A stretch of DNA of 64,000 nt from Rhizobium sp. S152 (GTDB lineage: Bacteria > Pseudomonadota > Alphaproteobacteria > Rhizobiales > Rhizobiaceae): the NCBI RefSeq assembly GCF_030380735.1, contig NZ_JAUDRZ010000025.1:248001-312000 (forward strand). Reading direction: 5' to 3'. Positions 8,745 through 17,803 of this stretch are shown piece by piece. The notes under the pieces were generated by a model. The model did not search any database and was not told the origin of the DNA. It saw only the letters and a program-made list of their open reading frames with translations. The translations under genes were made by a program, and so were the position numbers. Position 1 is the first letter of the stretch. Every line of letters starts with the position of its first letter.

Positions 8745-8921
8745 GCGCCCCAATAGGCTGAGAAATAGCAAAGCTTAACGCCTTCCCCGGTTTGGAGAGC
8801 GCGGGGCCTCCATCGTGGGGCATGGCTCTGAACGTCTCCCGGTGCGGATTAAATGTGAGGAGTGCACGTTCGGTGCAGGCAGGACCCGTGATGGCCGCCG
8901 CACAATCAGGGGCGGAGATCC

Positions 8922-9235
8922 CTACTTGTCCCTAAGAGCGAACGCGACCACCTGATCGCCATTGCGCGACTGCAAGCCGCCGTGCCCCCTGCCGCGATTA
9001 CAACAAATTGCCGCCCGTCCTATCCGAGATAGGTAAGCGGGGTCGCATTGCGGCCGGCGCTCAGATGGAATTCCCACAACTTCTTTCCGGTCTCGCCATC
9101 GAGTGCACGGATATACGTGTCGGTGGTCGCTCCTACAAACACAAGTCCACTCCCGGTCGCGATGCCCTTTCCCATGCTGAAAATCCCCGTGGGTAGGCCG
9201 ACAGGCATGTGCAGACCGGATGGTCCCATGTCGCG
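8922..9235 (-). pseudogene. C-terminal relic of a PQQ-dependent glucose dehydrogenase (gcd-like)
   Basis: Minus-strand translation gives PVGLPTGIFSMGKG, then SGLVFVGATTDTYIRALDG, then GKKLWEFHLSAG and TYLG, which is the last propeller blade of membrane PQQ glucose dehydrogenases. An in-frame TAG follows, then DGRQFVVIAAGG. A frameshift then leads to HGGLQSRNGDQVVAFAL and the normal C-terminal end. No upstream part of the enzyme remains, so it is a decayed fragment with at least one nonsense mutation and one frameshift. The flanks 8745-8921 and 9236-9438 hold nothing recognisable. Confidence 0.8.
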
Positions 9236-9438
9236 AGACGTGCCTATCCGAATGACCTGTTAGCGACCTGTTTAGCCTGTCACAGGCAGACGGCATACGA
9301 AGTCCGAAACGCTGTTTCAGAACTGAACTGCCCCAAGCTTCAACCACACGGTCTCTTAATCCTGACGATCGCCGAAACTTGCCCGACAGCTCGGCTGTTC
9401 TACTGTTAATTCAATTGGCTTTTGGAGGAAATTTTACC

Positions 9439-9675
9439 GTGGACAAAGCGAAGATCTATCATTCAAAACCCTATCGGTCGGAATGGCGACTAGTGTCGTC
9501 TTCGAAGGTTATCTCCTATCATCCGACCAAGGCGAGCGCTTATCTCGCTGCGCTGCGCGCAGGTCGAGCAGTTGAACGGGATGGCGGAATTGCCGCTGCT
9601 GTTTTGCATGGGGCAAATGGCGACGTCGAACGGAAGAGGAATTTTGGGCTGCGCGGAAGCTCGCTCCTCCGTTGA
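9439..9675 (+). CDS. DUF2188-like small protein, copy 1
   Basis: A 78-aa protein starting at GTG 9439, directly after a strong TTGGAGGAA ribosome-binding site. The frame is open further upstream (9379) but without a start signal. The pattern YRSEWRLVSSSK, KASAYLAALRAG and AAAVLHGANGDVERKRNFG fits DUF2188: an antiparallel sheet with a V-H-G-x-D/N-G loop followed by R-x-x-x-G. Function is unknown; the family is often stress-associated in rhizobia. A related protein is at 21061-21321. Confidence 0.65.
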   Translation: MDKAKIYHSKPYRSEWRLVSSSKVISYHPTKASAYLAALRAGRAVERDGGIAAAVLHGANGDVERKRNFGLRGSSLLR

Positions 9676-10331
9676 TTGCTTACGTGCCCTTCCAGAGGAT
9701 GCGTTTTCGAAGTTTGCAGACCATTCCGTGATGGTGGCCCTGGAGGCTCGCAACAAGGCTCCAAGAAGCAGGGGCATTCAGCTTCTGGTTTTCCATTTTG
9801 TAGGGGCATTGAATTGGTCGCTACCGGCGGGTCGTGATGAACAGCAGACGTGCACTGCCTCGTGCAAAATCCAATGTCTCGGCTTGTAAATCCGAAAGCG
9901 GAGATCCGAATGTACGCAGAACCGTTCTGCCATCCATGGCTCCACGCCGCATTGTGCACCGCACTCTGTCCGCCTCCCCTTGTCAGTGGATCCTGGAGGA
10001 AGGCACTTAATCGGCGAAGGCGGTCGTATCAATCGCGAAGCCGCACTCGGATCTTCGCGACGCGATCGCGCGGAAAACGCGGGTCTGAAATCCGTTGACC
10101 CCAGCGATTGACTTTTGGTTCCGCCCCTCCTGGTTGCTTATCGAGAAATTGCTCGCCGTTTGGCCTCCGCGCACGCGCAACTCTGCCTGACCTTGATCGC
10201 AGACGACAGTTTTTCGAGCGCTGGCCGCACAGGGATCAGGGTCAAATAGCCGGTAGTGATTGTGGAACAATGACACCCGCAGTGGGCTTTTGAAGAAAAA
10301 CCACCTCTTCGAAGAATTTTTGGAGGTCTTA
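9676..10331. other. 656-bp stretch without a recognised gene
   Basis: Several overlapping open frames exist on both strands, but none has a recognisable domain or a convincing start. A GGAAC at 10264 is followed by GGCT rather than NGTT at the proper distance, so it is not a good EcfG site. The last 20 bases contain the TTTGGAGG ribosome-binding site of the alpha-glucosidase. Confidence 0.5.
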
Positions 10332-11987
10332 ATGACGGAAGCGACACTGCACCCACAATGGTGGCACCGGTCAACGATCTACCAGATCTATCCGCGCAGC
10401 TTTGCCGATAGCAACGGCGACGGAATCGGTGACATTCCAGGAATTATCTCCAAGCTCGAGTACCTAAGGACACTCGGAATCGAGGTCATCTGGTTATCGC
10501 CGATCTATGCCTCACCGATGGACGACAACGGTTATGACATCTCCAACTATCAGGACATTGCCCCAGAGTTCGGCACGCTTGCAGATTTCGACCGCCTCGT
10601 GGCCGAAGCAAATAGTCGTGGCATAGGGATTGTCCTCGACCTGGTCGTCAACCACACATCGGACGAGCATCCCTGGTTCATTGAGGCCCATAAGTCTGTC
10701 GACAATCCCTACCGCGACTTTTACATCTGGCGGAAACCGGCCGAGGATGGAGGACCCCCGAACGGCTTGGCGTCGTCTTTTGGGGGGCCGGCATGGTCGC
10801 TGGATCCCGAAAGTGGCGAATATTACCTGCACCTTTTCTCCCGCCGCCAGCCGGACTTGAACTGGGAGAACCCGAAGGTCCGGGCAGAAATCTATAAGAT
10901 GATGAATTGGTGGCTGAAACGCGGCATTTCCGGTTTCCGGATGGACGTCATCGACTACATTGGCAAGCAGATCGACCAATCTGTCATCACGGACGGTGCC
11001 CACCTACACGACTATCTGCAGGAGATGAATCGCGAGACCTTCGGCAGCCGCAATGTTCTGACTGTGGGCGAGACTTGGAGCGCGACACCCGGCTCCGCCC
11101 TGCTCTACTCGGGTCGAGACCGAGGCGAACTTTCAATGGTCTTCCAGTTCGAACATGTGACGCAGCAATGGGATGAAGTCTACGGCAAATGGCGATCGAG
11201 GCCATTTGATCTCGTCAAGCTAAAGTCTGTCCTCAGCAAGTGGCAGTACGCTCTCTCCGACGACGGTTGGAATTCGCTCTTTTGGGGCAACCACGACCTG
11301 CCCAGAGCCGTCTCCAAGTACGGTGACGTCAAGGGTTTTCCGGTTGAATCCGCCAAGATGCTTGCCACCATTCTCCACCTGTTAAAGGGGACGCCTTTCA
11401 TCTATCAAGGAGAGGAGATCGGCATGACGAATGCACCGTTCAGCAAGATCGAGCAGTACAGAGATATCGAAACGCTGAACATGCACCGCCTCCACTTGGA
11501 GGCGGGTCTTGCGCCCGAAGAGTTCATCAAGGGCGCCAACGAGAACGGCCGCGACAATGCCCGGACCCCGATGCAATGGACGTCGGAGGCGAATGCCGGC
11601 TTTACCGCTGGCATCCCGTGGATTGAGGTCAATGACAATTATACCACCATCAATGCCGAGCGAGCCATCACCGACGAGCATTCCATCTGGAACCACTATC
11701 GTCGGCTGATCGCACTCAGGAAGGAGCATTCGGTCATCGTATACGGCCGCTATCAGTCCTACTTGGATCAACACCCGGACGTCTTCGCCTACACGCGTAC
11801 GCTTGATGACAAGCGCCTCGTTGTCCTCGCGAACTTTTCAGCAAGGTCGATCTCTGTCGATCTGCCGAACGAACTGCAGGTAACGGGGCGTTGTCTGATC
11901 AACCACTACGGACCCGTCGATCAACTGCAGGGATGCATCGAACTGAGGCCATACGAGGCATTTGCTGTTTTAGCTGACGCCGATTGA
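10332..11987 (+). CDS. GH13 alpha-glucosidase (oligo-1,6-glucosidase/AglA type)
   Basis: A 551-aa cytoplasmic glycoside hydrolase starting at ATG 10332 behind TTTTTGGAGG. The (beta/alpha)8 catalytic domain shows region I DLVVNHTSDEHPWF, the nucleophile Asp in GFRMDVIDYIG, the acid/base Glu in VGETWSA and the third Asp in NHDLPRAVSKYGD. The C-terminal beta domain ends PYEAFAVLAD. Such enzymes split alpha-1,4 or alpha-1,6 glucosides such as maltose, sucrose or trehalose-derived oligomers; the substrate cannot be fixed from sequence. It lies 85 bp upstream of treZ on the same strand. Confidence 0.88.
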   Translation: MTEATLHPQWWHRSTIYQIYPRSFADSNGDGIGDIPGIISKLEYLRTLGIEVIWLSPIYASPMDDNGYDISNYQDIAPEFGTLADFDRLVAEANSRGIGIVLDLVVNHTSDEHPWFIEAHKSVDNPYRDFYIWRKPAEDGGPPNGLASSFGGPAWSLDPESGEYYLHLFSRRQPDLNWENPKVRAEIYKMMNWWLKRGISGFRMDVIDYIGKQIDQSVITDGAHLHDYLQEMNRETFGSRNVLTVGETWSATPGSALLYSGRDRGELSMVFQFEHVTQQWDEVYGKWRSRPFDLVKLKSVLSKWQYALSDDGWNSLFWGNHDLPRAVSKYGDVKGFPVESAKMLATILHLLKGTPFIYQGEEIGMTNAPFSKIEQYRDIETLNMHRLHLEAGLAPEEFIKGANENGRDNARTPMQWTSEANAGFTAGIPWIEVNDNYTTINAERAITDEHSIWNHYRRLIALRKEHSVIVYGRYQSYLDQHPDVFAYTRTLDDKRLVVLANFSARSISVDLPNELQVTGRCLINHYGPVDQLQGCIELRPYEAFAVLADAD

Positions 11988-12072
11988 AGCAGCGGAACTA
12001 ATCCTCTGGACGAAAGTTTGGCAAGAATCCGTGCGTCGTTATGCTCGTGGCCCTCTGACCGCAGGACAACCC

Positions 12073-14052
12073 ATGAGCATGATCGGTTACACGCCGCCTC
12101 TCCAAATCAATTCATCGAAGGCCGTTCGGCGCTACCCGGTAGGGGCGGAGCTCATCGGGAATACCGTGTCGTTCCGCGTGTGGGCACCTTCGCAAACTAG
12201 TGTTTCGCTTCTGCTCGAAAGTGGACCCGCATACCCGATGAACCGGGAAAATCACGGCTATTTCCGCCTCGACATGGACGGAATTGAAGCTGGCGCCCGT
12301 TACCGGTTTCGGCTGGAAGACATTTCCGATTCCTTGGCGGACCCCGCGTCACGCTTCCAGCCGCAAGGACCATCGGGATTTTCAATGGTGATCGACCCAA
12401 CTCGGTTCGAATGGAGCGATGGGGATTGGCCGGGCATCACACGCGATGGCCAGGTACTTTACGAGATCCACATCGGGACATTCACACCCGAGGGAACCTA
12501 CCGGTTAGCGGCGGAAAAGCTGCCCTTGCTCAAGGAGATCGGAATTAACTGCCTTGAGGTGATGCCTGTAAACGAGTTCTGCGGCAGCTTCGGCTGGGGA
12601 TACGACGGCGTCCTGCCCTATGCGCCGACACGGTTATACGGCGAGCCAGATGATCTGCGGTACTTCATTGACACAGCCCATCAACTTGGGATCGGCGTCA
12701 TCCTCGACGTGGTCTACAACCATTTCGGCGTAGGCGATCGGTTCCGCGACTTTGCGCCGGACTACTTTACTGATCGCTATTGGAACGAATGGGGTAGTTC
12801 GATCAATTTCGATGGCGACAATAGCGCCGCTGTGCGCGAATTCTTCGCGAAAAATGCCGCCTACTGGATCGACGAATACCATTTCGACGGACTGCGACTT
12901 GACGCCACTCAGGCGCTTTTCGACAAAAGTGACGAACACATTATCGCTGAAATCGCGAGAGAGGCGCGCACCGCGGCGGGCGAAAGGTCGATTTTGCTTG
13001 TCGCAGAGAACGAGCCTCAGGAAACACGTCTCGTACGCGGCTTCGACCAATCCGGTTTTGGCCTCGATGCACTTTGGAACGACGATTTCCACCACTCGGC
13101 AATGGTCGCTCTGACCGGCAGGAACGAGGCATACTATCATGACCATCTGGGTCCGGCGCAGGAGTTTGTGTCGTCGGCAAAATACGGATATCTGTTTCAG
13201 GGCCAGCGTTACGACTGGCAGGACGCTCCGCGTGGCCAGCCGGGCTTCGACCTTACGCCATGCAATTTCGTCCACTTTCTCCAGAACCACGATCAAATCG
13301 CCAATTCAGGAACGGGTGTCCGCATGGACAAGCTCGCGTCGCCCGCTCGTGTGCGGGCGCTGACGGCACTGCTCTTGCTAGGGCCGCAAACACCGATGTT
13401 ATTCCAAGGCCAGGAGTTCGGCGCGTCCAGTCCATTCTATTACTTCGCGGATCAGTCGGGCGACTTGGTTGAGATCGTCCGCAATGGTCGGATCGACTTC
13501 TTGAAGCAGTTTCCCAGCCTGAAGAACAAGGACTTCGCCGCATGGATGCCTACCCCTGCTGAGCGCACGACCTTCGAGCGCTCAAAGATCGACTGGTCGG
13601 AGCGGGACCTAAATTCTCATGTCGTGGCATTGCATAAAGATCTGCTGGCCCTGCGTTCAGGCATCAAACCGGTCGCCTCCGACGGCAGATCAGTGCATCG
13701 CGGGCTGGACGGCAGCGTGTTCAACGGTTCGGCCTTCCTCCTCCGCTTTTTTGCAGATCAACCACACGGTGAGAGGCTGTTGTTAGTCAACCTTGGCGCA
13801 GATCTTCCAGTAACCAGCCTTGCAGAGCCTTTGCTATCACCGCCTGCCGGCTGTCAATGGTCGGCTTTGTGGTCGAGCGAAGACATTGTTTATGGCGGCA
13901 GTGGCAGACGGCCGACAGATCTTCAAAAACGCTGGACGCTCAGCGCTGATACCAGCCTGCTTCTGGCTCCGCTCCCAGCCGATCGTCACGTAATTCCCGA
14001 GTGGGACAGCCTGCATGCGTGGCAGAACGCAATTTCACACAACGACGCGTGA
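12073..14052 (+). CDS. treZ: malto-oligosyltrehalose trehalohydrolase
   Basis: About 659 aa from ATG 12073 (MSMIGYTPP); an in-frame upstream start at 12031 is also possible. The N-terminal CBM48-like domain begins VGAELIGNTVSFRVWAPS. The GH13 barrel contains VYNHFGVGDRF, the nucleophile in GLRLDATQAL, the acid/base in LLVAENEPQ and NHDQIANSGTG. TreZ releases trehalose from maltooligosyl trehalose made by TreY. No treY is present in this window, so the partner must be elsewhere. Together with the alpha-glucosidase it suggests osmotic or desiccation metabolism. Confidence 0.88.
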   Translation: MSMIGYTPPLQINSSKAVRRYPVGAELIGNTVSFRVWAPSQTSVSLLLESGPAYPMNRENHGYFRLDMDGIEAGARYRFRLEDISDSLADPASRFQPQGPSGFSMVIDPTRFEWSDGDWPGITRDGQVLYEIHIGTFTPEGTYRLAAEKLPLLKEIGINCLEVMPVNEFCGSFGWGYDGVLPYAPTRLYGEPDDLRYFIDTAHQLGIGVILDVVYNHFGVGDRFRDFAPDYFTDRYWNEWGSSINFDGDNSAAVREFFAKNAAYWIDEYHFDGLRLDATQALFDKSDEHIIAEIAREARTAAGERSILLVAENEPQETRLVRGFDQSGFGLDALWNDDFHHSAMVALTGRNEAYYHDHLGPAQEFVSSAKYGYLFQGQRYDWQDAPRGQPGFDLTPCNFVHFLQNHDQIANSGTGVRMDKLASPARVRALTALLLLGPQTPMLFQGQEFGASSPFYYFADQSGDLVEIVRNGRIDFLKQFPSLKNKDFAAWMPTPAERTTFERSKIDWSERDLNSHVVALHKDLLALRSGIKPVASDGRSVHRGLDGSVFNGSAFLLRFFADQPHGERLLLVNLGADLPVTSLAEPLLSPPAGCQWSALWSSEDIVYGGSGRRPTDLQKRWTLSADTSLLLAPLPADRHVIPEWDSLHAWQNAISHNDA

Positions 14053-14544
14053 TCGATAGCTAGCTTTGGCTAACGTCGCATTGCTCAAATGCTTGGCGAA
14101 ACATAGGTTGACGAAATGGGTTTTTTTAAATGCGCGGCCGACTGACCTCGGCTCCAACTACTGTAAAACCTCATTGCGAGCCTAAAGCGGAACAATCAAC
14201 GATGACAATTGTTAAATAGCATCGTGGCGGATGCAGTCCGAGTTCTTCCGTAACGCTAGGCGGAGGGCCATGCTCTCCAAGCTTCCCGCCTTCCGCCGCC
14301 CGCCAATATAGCGACCGATGTCTCGAGCGGTCGCAGGAAGATTCGCATCTTCCGGTGCCACCTTCAGTACGAACGTCCTGCTTTTCTGCCGCTTCTACCT
14401 GCCAGGAAAGGGCCGCTGTCCGCGGCAAACGCGTTTGTCGTGAATGTCCATCTTGATTGCTATCGAACATTCAATAATGTTTTCAAACGCCACACGCGTA
14501 GCCTGTCTAACAATCATCGGCGCTCCAAAAGAAGCAGGTAGACC
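14053..14544. other. 492-bp intergenic region with EcfG-like element and tandem hairpins
   Basis: No protein gene is seen. GGAAC at 14189-14193 is followed after 16 bases by TGTT (14210-14213), close to an EcfG promoter but with no ORF nearby. About 100 bp downstream lie two adjacent hairpins: GCGACCG...CGGTCGC (14311-14334) and GGAAGAT-TCGC-ATCTTCC (14336-14353). A small stress RNA is possible; there is no clear U-tract. Confidence 0.35.
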
Positions 14545-15540
14545 ATGCGTAACAACAAGAGCGATCACGACGAATGCATAGCGCCGCTCAAATGCGTTAT
14601 AGACATCGACACCTTGTCCGCGCCGCCCGCGGACCAATTTGATCTTTATCGCTCATGGAATGCCAATCTCGGGGATGTCACGCTGCTCCGGGAAAAGTTT
14701 AGTTCCTTCCGCGCGCGCCAGCAGATCTGGCGGCTCGGAAGCCTTGCGTTGATGGCCCTGGACTACCGTGGCACCGGTTATCGTCGTCGATGGTCCAACA
14801 AGAAAAATCCCCTTTTCGACCACTGGATCCTCAGCGTCCCGCTTACGAAGCCAGCCAATGGCGGTCCGAGTATCTGCGGAAAATTACACTGGCATTGTCT
14901 TGCCGCGGCTTACGAGGCAGAATTCGAAGACGATGGCGCCCTTGCACTTCTTCTCCCCCGCGATTTCGCTCTCTCGCAACCTGCCGACCTTGCCATTCGC
15001 CCTGAAATGTCGGCCCTGATCGTGGACTACCTCCAGCTTCTGCATCGATCGCTTCCTAATAGAATGGAGCGAGATGCACAACATATTGCTGTGGCGACGA
15101 CCACATTGCTAGCCGCCTGCCTTGCTCCGTCGCGAGATCACCTCGTTGAGGCCGAAGCACCGATCAACGGTGTGATCATGGCGCGCGCGAAGAAGCTCAT
15201 CGCGGTGCAGCTCGCCAAGCGCGATCTAACGCCAGAAACGCTATGTCGCGACCTGAACATCTCGCGAACCAGGCTTTATCGGATTTTTGAGTCGAGCGGC
15301 GGCATTGCCACATATATCCGCCGGCAGCGCCTGTTGCGCACCAAGGAAATACTCAGCGACAACAGGGACAGGCGCTGCATCTCGCTAATTGCCGAAGAAT
15401 GGGGCTTTATGGACCCATCGACGTACAGTCGAACCTTCCGTCGCGAATTCGGGATGACGCCGAAGGAAGCTCGCGAGGCCGGGTGGCTTCGGATCAACAG
15501 GGGTCGACGCTTCCCGCAAGGAATGTTGCCGAGGGCCTAG
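14545..15540 (+). CDS. AraC-family transcriptional regulator (AraC-binding-like N-terminus)
   Basis: A 331-aa regulator. Residues ~30-210 form the cupin-like sensing domain of the AraC_binding_2 type (WNANLGDVTLLREKFSSF, IWRLGSLALMAL). The C-terminal ~100 residues hold the double HTH: LTPETLCRDLNISRTRLYRIF, then ISLIAEEWGFMDPSTYSRTF and the signature RREFGMTPKEAREAG. The ligand is unknown. It stands alone between treZ and unannotated DNA, and its target may be distant. Confidence 0.88.
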   Translation: MRNNKSDHDECIAPLKCVIDIDTLSAPPADQFDLYRSWNANLGDVTLLREKFSSFRARQQIWRLGSLALMALDYRGTGYRRRWSNKKNPLFDHWILSVPLTKPANGGPSICGKLHWHCLAAAYEAEFEDDGALALLLPRDFALSQPADLAIRPEMSALIVDYLQLLHRSLPNRMERDAQHIAVATTTLLAACLAPSRDHLVEAEAPINGVIMARAKKLIAVQLAKRDLTPETLCRDLNISRTRLYRIFESSGGIATYIRRQRLLRTKEILSDNRDRRCISLIAEEWGFMDPSTYSRTFRREFGMTPKEAREAGWLRINRGRRFPQGMLPRA

Positions 15541-15851
15541 CGTGGAACGCTCTGTTGGAGGGATGTATATCACAAAGGGAGATGCGTCGTCTTTAGCGGT
15601 ACGGCCTACGTGAAAGCGAAGGGACGGACACGGTGTTTCGAGGAAGCAACAGGATCTGCGCGACTTGGTGAAGGGCCGGTTCACCGGTGGGGTCGTGGAT
15701 GCCTGAACCCTTCACTGCGCGACGCTATGCACGTCGATCCTTTAAAGGTCAAAGATTGGCAGCCTTGCTCAGGCGCCGCGATCGAGAAGAACAACTCGAG
15801 AGAGGCGCTAGACTCGAGAAGTCGTCAACGCCGGCGAAGCTATTGAGCACG
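15541..15851. other. 311-bp stretch with no recognised gene
   Basis: The region lies between the AraC regulator and the convergent NUDIX gene. The reading frames in it are short and unrecognisable, and no clear terminator is seen. Confidence 0.5.
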
Positions 15852-16334
15852 TTACGGCGAGGCTCTCCGGGACATGTTTTGAAGCTGTCGAAGGATTCGC
15901 TGTAATTCGAATTCCGCGATCAGGCGAGCGGCCTCGGCAGGAGGAAGCCATAAGAGCGTCCTCTCATTCCATTCGGGAAACCGTCGTCTACAGCGCCCGA
16001 CGTCGAGAACGTGAACCTCGACTAGTGCAGGCGTCAGCGCGCCGCCAGCAAGCCGTTTCGTGTAGGTGAAACTGCCAAACGCACGTTTCTTCGCACGGCC
16101 GATCACGCCGGCCTCTTCCCAAGCTTCTTGCTCCGCGACTTTGTGAGGCTCCAATCCTTTGATCGGCCAGCCCTTCGGGATCGTCCATCTCTTCGTTTGG
16201 CGCGTGGTGATCAGAAGGACTTCGAGTGTGCCGACCGACGTAGCGCGGACGCAGAGAGCACCATATTGCTTGATCTTGTCGCCGTGTTGTACGCCTCGGT
16301 GGACTAAGGCACGCATCGATGATTTCTGACTCAT
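15852..16334 (-). CDS. NUDIX hydrolase
   Basis: About 160 aa from ATG 16334 (MSQKSSMRALV). The frame extends to 16466, but no better start signal is seen there. The NUDIX box is complete: KGLEPHKVAEQEAWEEAGVIG fits G-x5-E-x7-R/Q-E-U-x-E-E-x-G-U, although the usual Arg is Gln. Preceding strands (YGALCVRATSVGTLEVLLIT) and TKRWTIPKGWP are typical of small DIPP/MutT-like hydrolases that cleave diphosphoinositol or nucleotide diphosphates. It is monocistronic and divergent from the DUF4142 pseudogene. Confidence 0.8.
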   Translation of the reverse strand: MSQKSSMRALVHRGVQHGDKIKQYGALCVRATSVGTLEVLLITTRQTKRWTIPKGWPIKGLEPHKVAEQEAWEEAGVIGRAKKRAFGSFTYTKRLAGGALTPALVEVHVLDVGRCRRRFPEWNERTLLWLPPAEAARLIAEFELQRILRQLQNMSRRASP

Positions 16335-16532
16335 CGCAATGAAGTAAGGCGGTATGCGATGGTCGGCAATGAACTTTCCGCATGAAAATTGCGTCTGCAC
16401 AGTAAGGGGTCGGCGCATGATCTGAAACCTAGCGCCTGCTGCCGATAAGGTTAGGGCGTCGAGCAATTCGACGAGATCAACGCAGATTAACGGAACGGCG
16501 CTTTCGATTTCCGACTAAGGAGGGAATCGGCC

Positions 16533-16557
16533 GGAACAAATCCATCCGACCGAGGTT
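16533..16557 (+). promoter_or_regulatory. EcfG-type promoter upstream of a DUF4142 gene remnant
   Basis: GGAAC (16533-16537), 16-base spacer, GGTT (16554-16557): a good match to the general stress promoter. It is placed 35 bp before the ATG of the decayed DUF4142 gene, so the promoter has outlived the reading frame. Confidence 0.62.
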
Positions 16558-16591
16558 TAGAGGGTCCCCACGCGCCCATAGGAGCACTTCA

Positions 16592-17121
16592 ATGAAATCG
16601 TTCATCGCCCTCGCCGGCCTCGTCGTCTTTCTAGCCTCGCCGGTCCTAGCTCAATCAGCAGCGGAGAAGACCGGTGTCAACTCGGTCATGGGCGTCGCGC
16701 CGAAGACCGAGGACTTCGTCACCGAAGTTGCCAGTTCGGATATGTTCGAGATCGCATCCAGCAAGCTTGCCCTCGAAAAATCCGACGACGCGACCAAGAC
16801 CTTTGCCCAGCAGATGATCACCGATCACACGAAGACTCCGACGAACTCAAGGCGATGGTTTCCTCCGGCAAGGTGAAGGCCATCATCCCCGCCGCGATGA
16901 GTTCTTCCCAACAGAGCATGCTCGACAATTTGAACAAACTGCAGGGGGACGATTTCACCAAACAGTACCATTCCGACCAGTAGGACGTACATGAAGATGC
17001 CGTCGATCTCTTCAAGCGCTACGGCGACGGCGGTGACAATACCGATCTGAAAGCATGGGCCGCGACGACCAGACCAGCGCTCGAGCATCACCTAATGATG
17101 GCCAAGGACTTGAACAAGTAG
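16592..17121 (+). pseudogene. DUF4142 exported protein, frameshifted and with a nonsense codon
   Basis: Starts with a signal peptide (MKSFIALAGLVVFLASPVLAQ) and the DUF4142 helix FVTEVASSDMFEIASSKLAL. The frame breaks near 16835 after ITDHTKT. In another frame the family sequence continues (DELKAMVSSGKVKAIIPAA, MLDNLNKLQGDDF) until an in-frame TAG at 16981. It then resumes DVHEDAVDLFKRYGDGG and LEHHLMMAKDLNK to the normal stop at 17121. DUF4142 proteins are periplasmic ferritin-like four-helix bundles. An intact paralogue is at 27680-28207. Confidence 0.82.
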
Positions 17122-17180
17122 CACACCCGCCATCTGCCCGCATTCAGACTATCGCTTCATCGAAAGAGGAGAATAGAACC

Positions 17181-17477
17181 ATGGATCACACGAACCACGT
17201 TCGCCTTACCGCATCCGAACTGACCCCGGCCGTGCTTGAGGGCGCGACTATTTACGGCGCCGACGACCACAAAGTCGGCACGATCGACCACATTCATGGC
17301 GCAGGCGCCGGCGGCTCGGCCGTCATCGACGTCGGTGGCTTCCTGGGTATCGGTGCAAAGCCGGTCGCGGTACCGATTACCGATCTCGAGTTCATGCGCG
17401 ACGAGGATGGCGACGTCCATGCCGTAACGAGCTGGACGAAGGACGAACTGAAAAAGATGCCGGAGCATCACGACTGA
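17181..17477 (+). CDS. PRC-barrel domain protein
   Basis: A 98-aa protein from ATG 17181 behind AAGAGGAGAATAG. The PRC-barrel pattern is clear: GATIYGADDHKVGTIDHIHG, AVIDVGGFLGIGAKPVAVP and a C-terminal WTKDELKKMPEHHD. Rhizobial stand-alone PRC-barrel proteins are general-stress induced and may bind RNA or act at the envelope; the function is not established. A strong hairpin follows. Confidence 0.8.
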   Translation: MDHTNHVRLTASELTPAVLEGATIYGADDHKVGTIDHIHGAGAGGSAVIDVGGFLGIGAKPVAVPITDLEFMRDEDGDVHAVTSWTKDELKKMPEHHD

Positions 17478-17485
17478 GAAAAGTC

Positions 17486-17505
17486 AGGCGGCCAACAGGC
17501 CGCCT
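17486..17505 (+). terminator. perfect 8-bp stem hairpin after the PRC-barrel gene
   Basis: AGGCGGCC-AACA-GGCCGCCT forms a perfect GC-rich stem with a four-base loop nine bases after the stop. There is no U-tract, so termination efficiency is uncertain, but the position is right. Confidence 0.6.
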
Positions 17506-17561
17506 CATCGCTTCCGATGGTCATTCCATTAGAAGCGAGTCACGCACTCCCCCGAATGTCG

Positions 17562-17803
17562 TGCCTCACCGACTCGGACCTTACGTAAAGTTCCAGCATC
17601 CCTCTCAAAGTCCTCGTCGGTCATCTCCGGAAGCCGGAAGAGCATGTCCGACCTCGATCCCGGCGCAATTGGCGATCATGGACAGCGGCAAGTACGTATC
17701 GGGCTTGCTTTCGAGCTTGACCCAGTGTCCAGAACGCCGAACCCGTTCGGCTCGCTGAACCACACGGTAGCTTCCCCGGTGGGCGCCTCAGCCGCCGATC
17801 CCA
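17562..17803 (-). pseudogene. decayed copy of the small ORF found intact at 23555-23839
   Basis: The minus-strand translation in two frames gives GEATVWFSEPNGFGVLD, then VKLESKP, LSMIAN and RLPEMTDEDFERDAG. This parallels the intact small protein (GEAIVRFSDANDFGVLD, VKLEGK, LRMIAN, RLPEMSDEDFDRDAG). At least two frameshifts separate the blocks. This shows a duplicated, partly lost unit within the window. Confidence 0.7.

Noticed and set aside
10264..10288. EcfG promoter upstream of the alpha-glucosidase
   Set aside because: GGAAC is present, but the -10 at 16-17 bases reads GGCT or GCTT instead of NGTT.
16492..16516. A first GGAAC upstream of the DUF4142 relic as promoter
   Set aside because: No GTT at 16-18 bases; the second GGAAC at 16533 fits exactly.
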